From contig CANHCD010000154.1 in the NCBI GenBank assembly GCA_947458795.1, forward strand, positions 1-5,542: a stretch of 5,542 bases of DNA. The letters run 5' to 3'. Numbering within the stretch: position 1 is the stretch's first letter; each line of letters starts with the position of its first letter. This stretch comes from Cyclobacteriaceae bacterium. GTDB taxonomy: Bacteria > Bacteroidota > Bacteroidia > Cytophagales > Cyclobacteriaceae. The position numbers were made by a program, and so were the translations under genes. Shown one piece after another: positions 5,428 through 5,542 of this stretch. The notes beneath the pieces were generated by a model. It ran no database searches. It worked only from the letters and a program-made list of their open reading frames with translations, and had not been told where the DNA came from.

Positions 5428-5542
5428 AAAATTCGCCCATTGAATGAATTTAGATGGATAGAAGTAGATATAGGTCTAATGTCTACCCTACTCTTTTCCT
5501 AACCGAGCCCGAAACATACTAAAACAGCAGTAATGCAAACAA
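5428..5542. other. Non-coding tail with no recognised feature
   Basis: I see no gene, strong hairpin or promoter match in these 115 bases. An ATG at 5533 near the edge could open a gene beyond the window, but only three codons are visible. The 5-bp inverted repeats here (such as GTAGA at 5464-5468 with TCTAC at 5482-5486) are within chance. Confidence 0.4.

Noticed and set aside
5533..5542. Start of a further plus-strand gene (ATG 5533)
   Set aside because: Only three codons are visible and no upstream signal supports it.
1..5542. CRISPR array, tRNA, rRNA, integrase or insertion sequence
   Set aside because: No regularly spaced repeats, cloverleaf, rRNA-like sequence, transposase or recombinase motif was seen on reading the window.

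Overview
The window reads as chromosomal DNA of a gliding-type Bacteroidota, probably of the Cytophagales or a relative. The evidence is a gldA-gldF pair, a TAnnTTTG-type promoter in front of gldA, and starts without Shine-Dalgarno sequences on the chromosomal genes. I cannot name a genus from the sequence alone.

Layout. On the minus strand, positions 1-1564 hold the gliding-motility ABC transporter: gldA (ATPase) runs into gldF (permease) through a 4-base ATGA overlap, and gldF is cut by the window edge. Its promoter overlaps a perfect 10-bp hairpin at 1608-1633. A structured spacer (1639-1813) with three copies of a GATTATCCGC motif lies between gldA and a minus-strand short-chain dehydrogenase/reductase (1814-2512). 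A divergent 139-base spacer leads to a plus-strand exported M20D amidohydrolase (2652-3944), followed by a short GTCCACGGTC repeat pair and a textbook intrinsic terminator (3986-4015).

The right third is a different kind of DNA. It is AT-rich and holds a DUF1016/YhcG-type PD-(D/E)XK nuclease gene (4290-5309). The gene is complete except for one in-frame TGA at codon 146, where relatives normally have Arg. Just after it, at 5361-5427, is an orphan 67-bp copy of the last 22 codons plus stop of the amidohydrolase. The copy is 61/67 identical and its differences are synonymous or conservative. The nuclease cassette therefore sits between two direct copies of an amidohydrolase 3' end. Either it replaced most of a tandem amidohydrolase paralogue, or it entered at the 3' end of the gene and rebuilt that end, as integrative elements do. 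This flanked, once-broken nuclease cassette is the most interesting feature of the window.

Functionally, gldA and gldF form one complex. The reductase and the amidohydrolase are independent neighbours with no visible shared pathway. The nuclease is accessory DNA, possibly linked to defence or mobile elements, but nothing in the window proves that role. I did not find a recognisable new multi-gene system.
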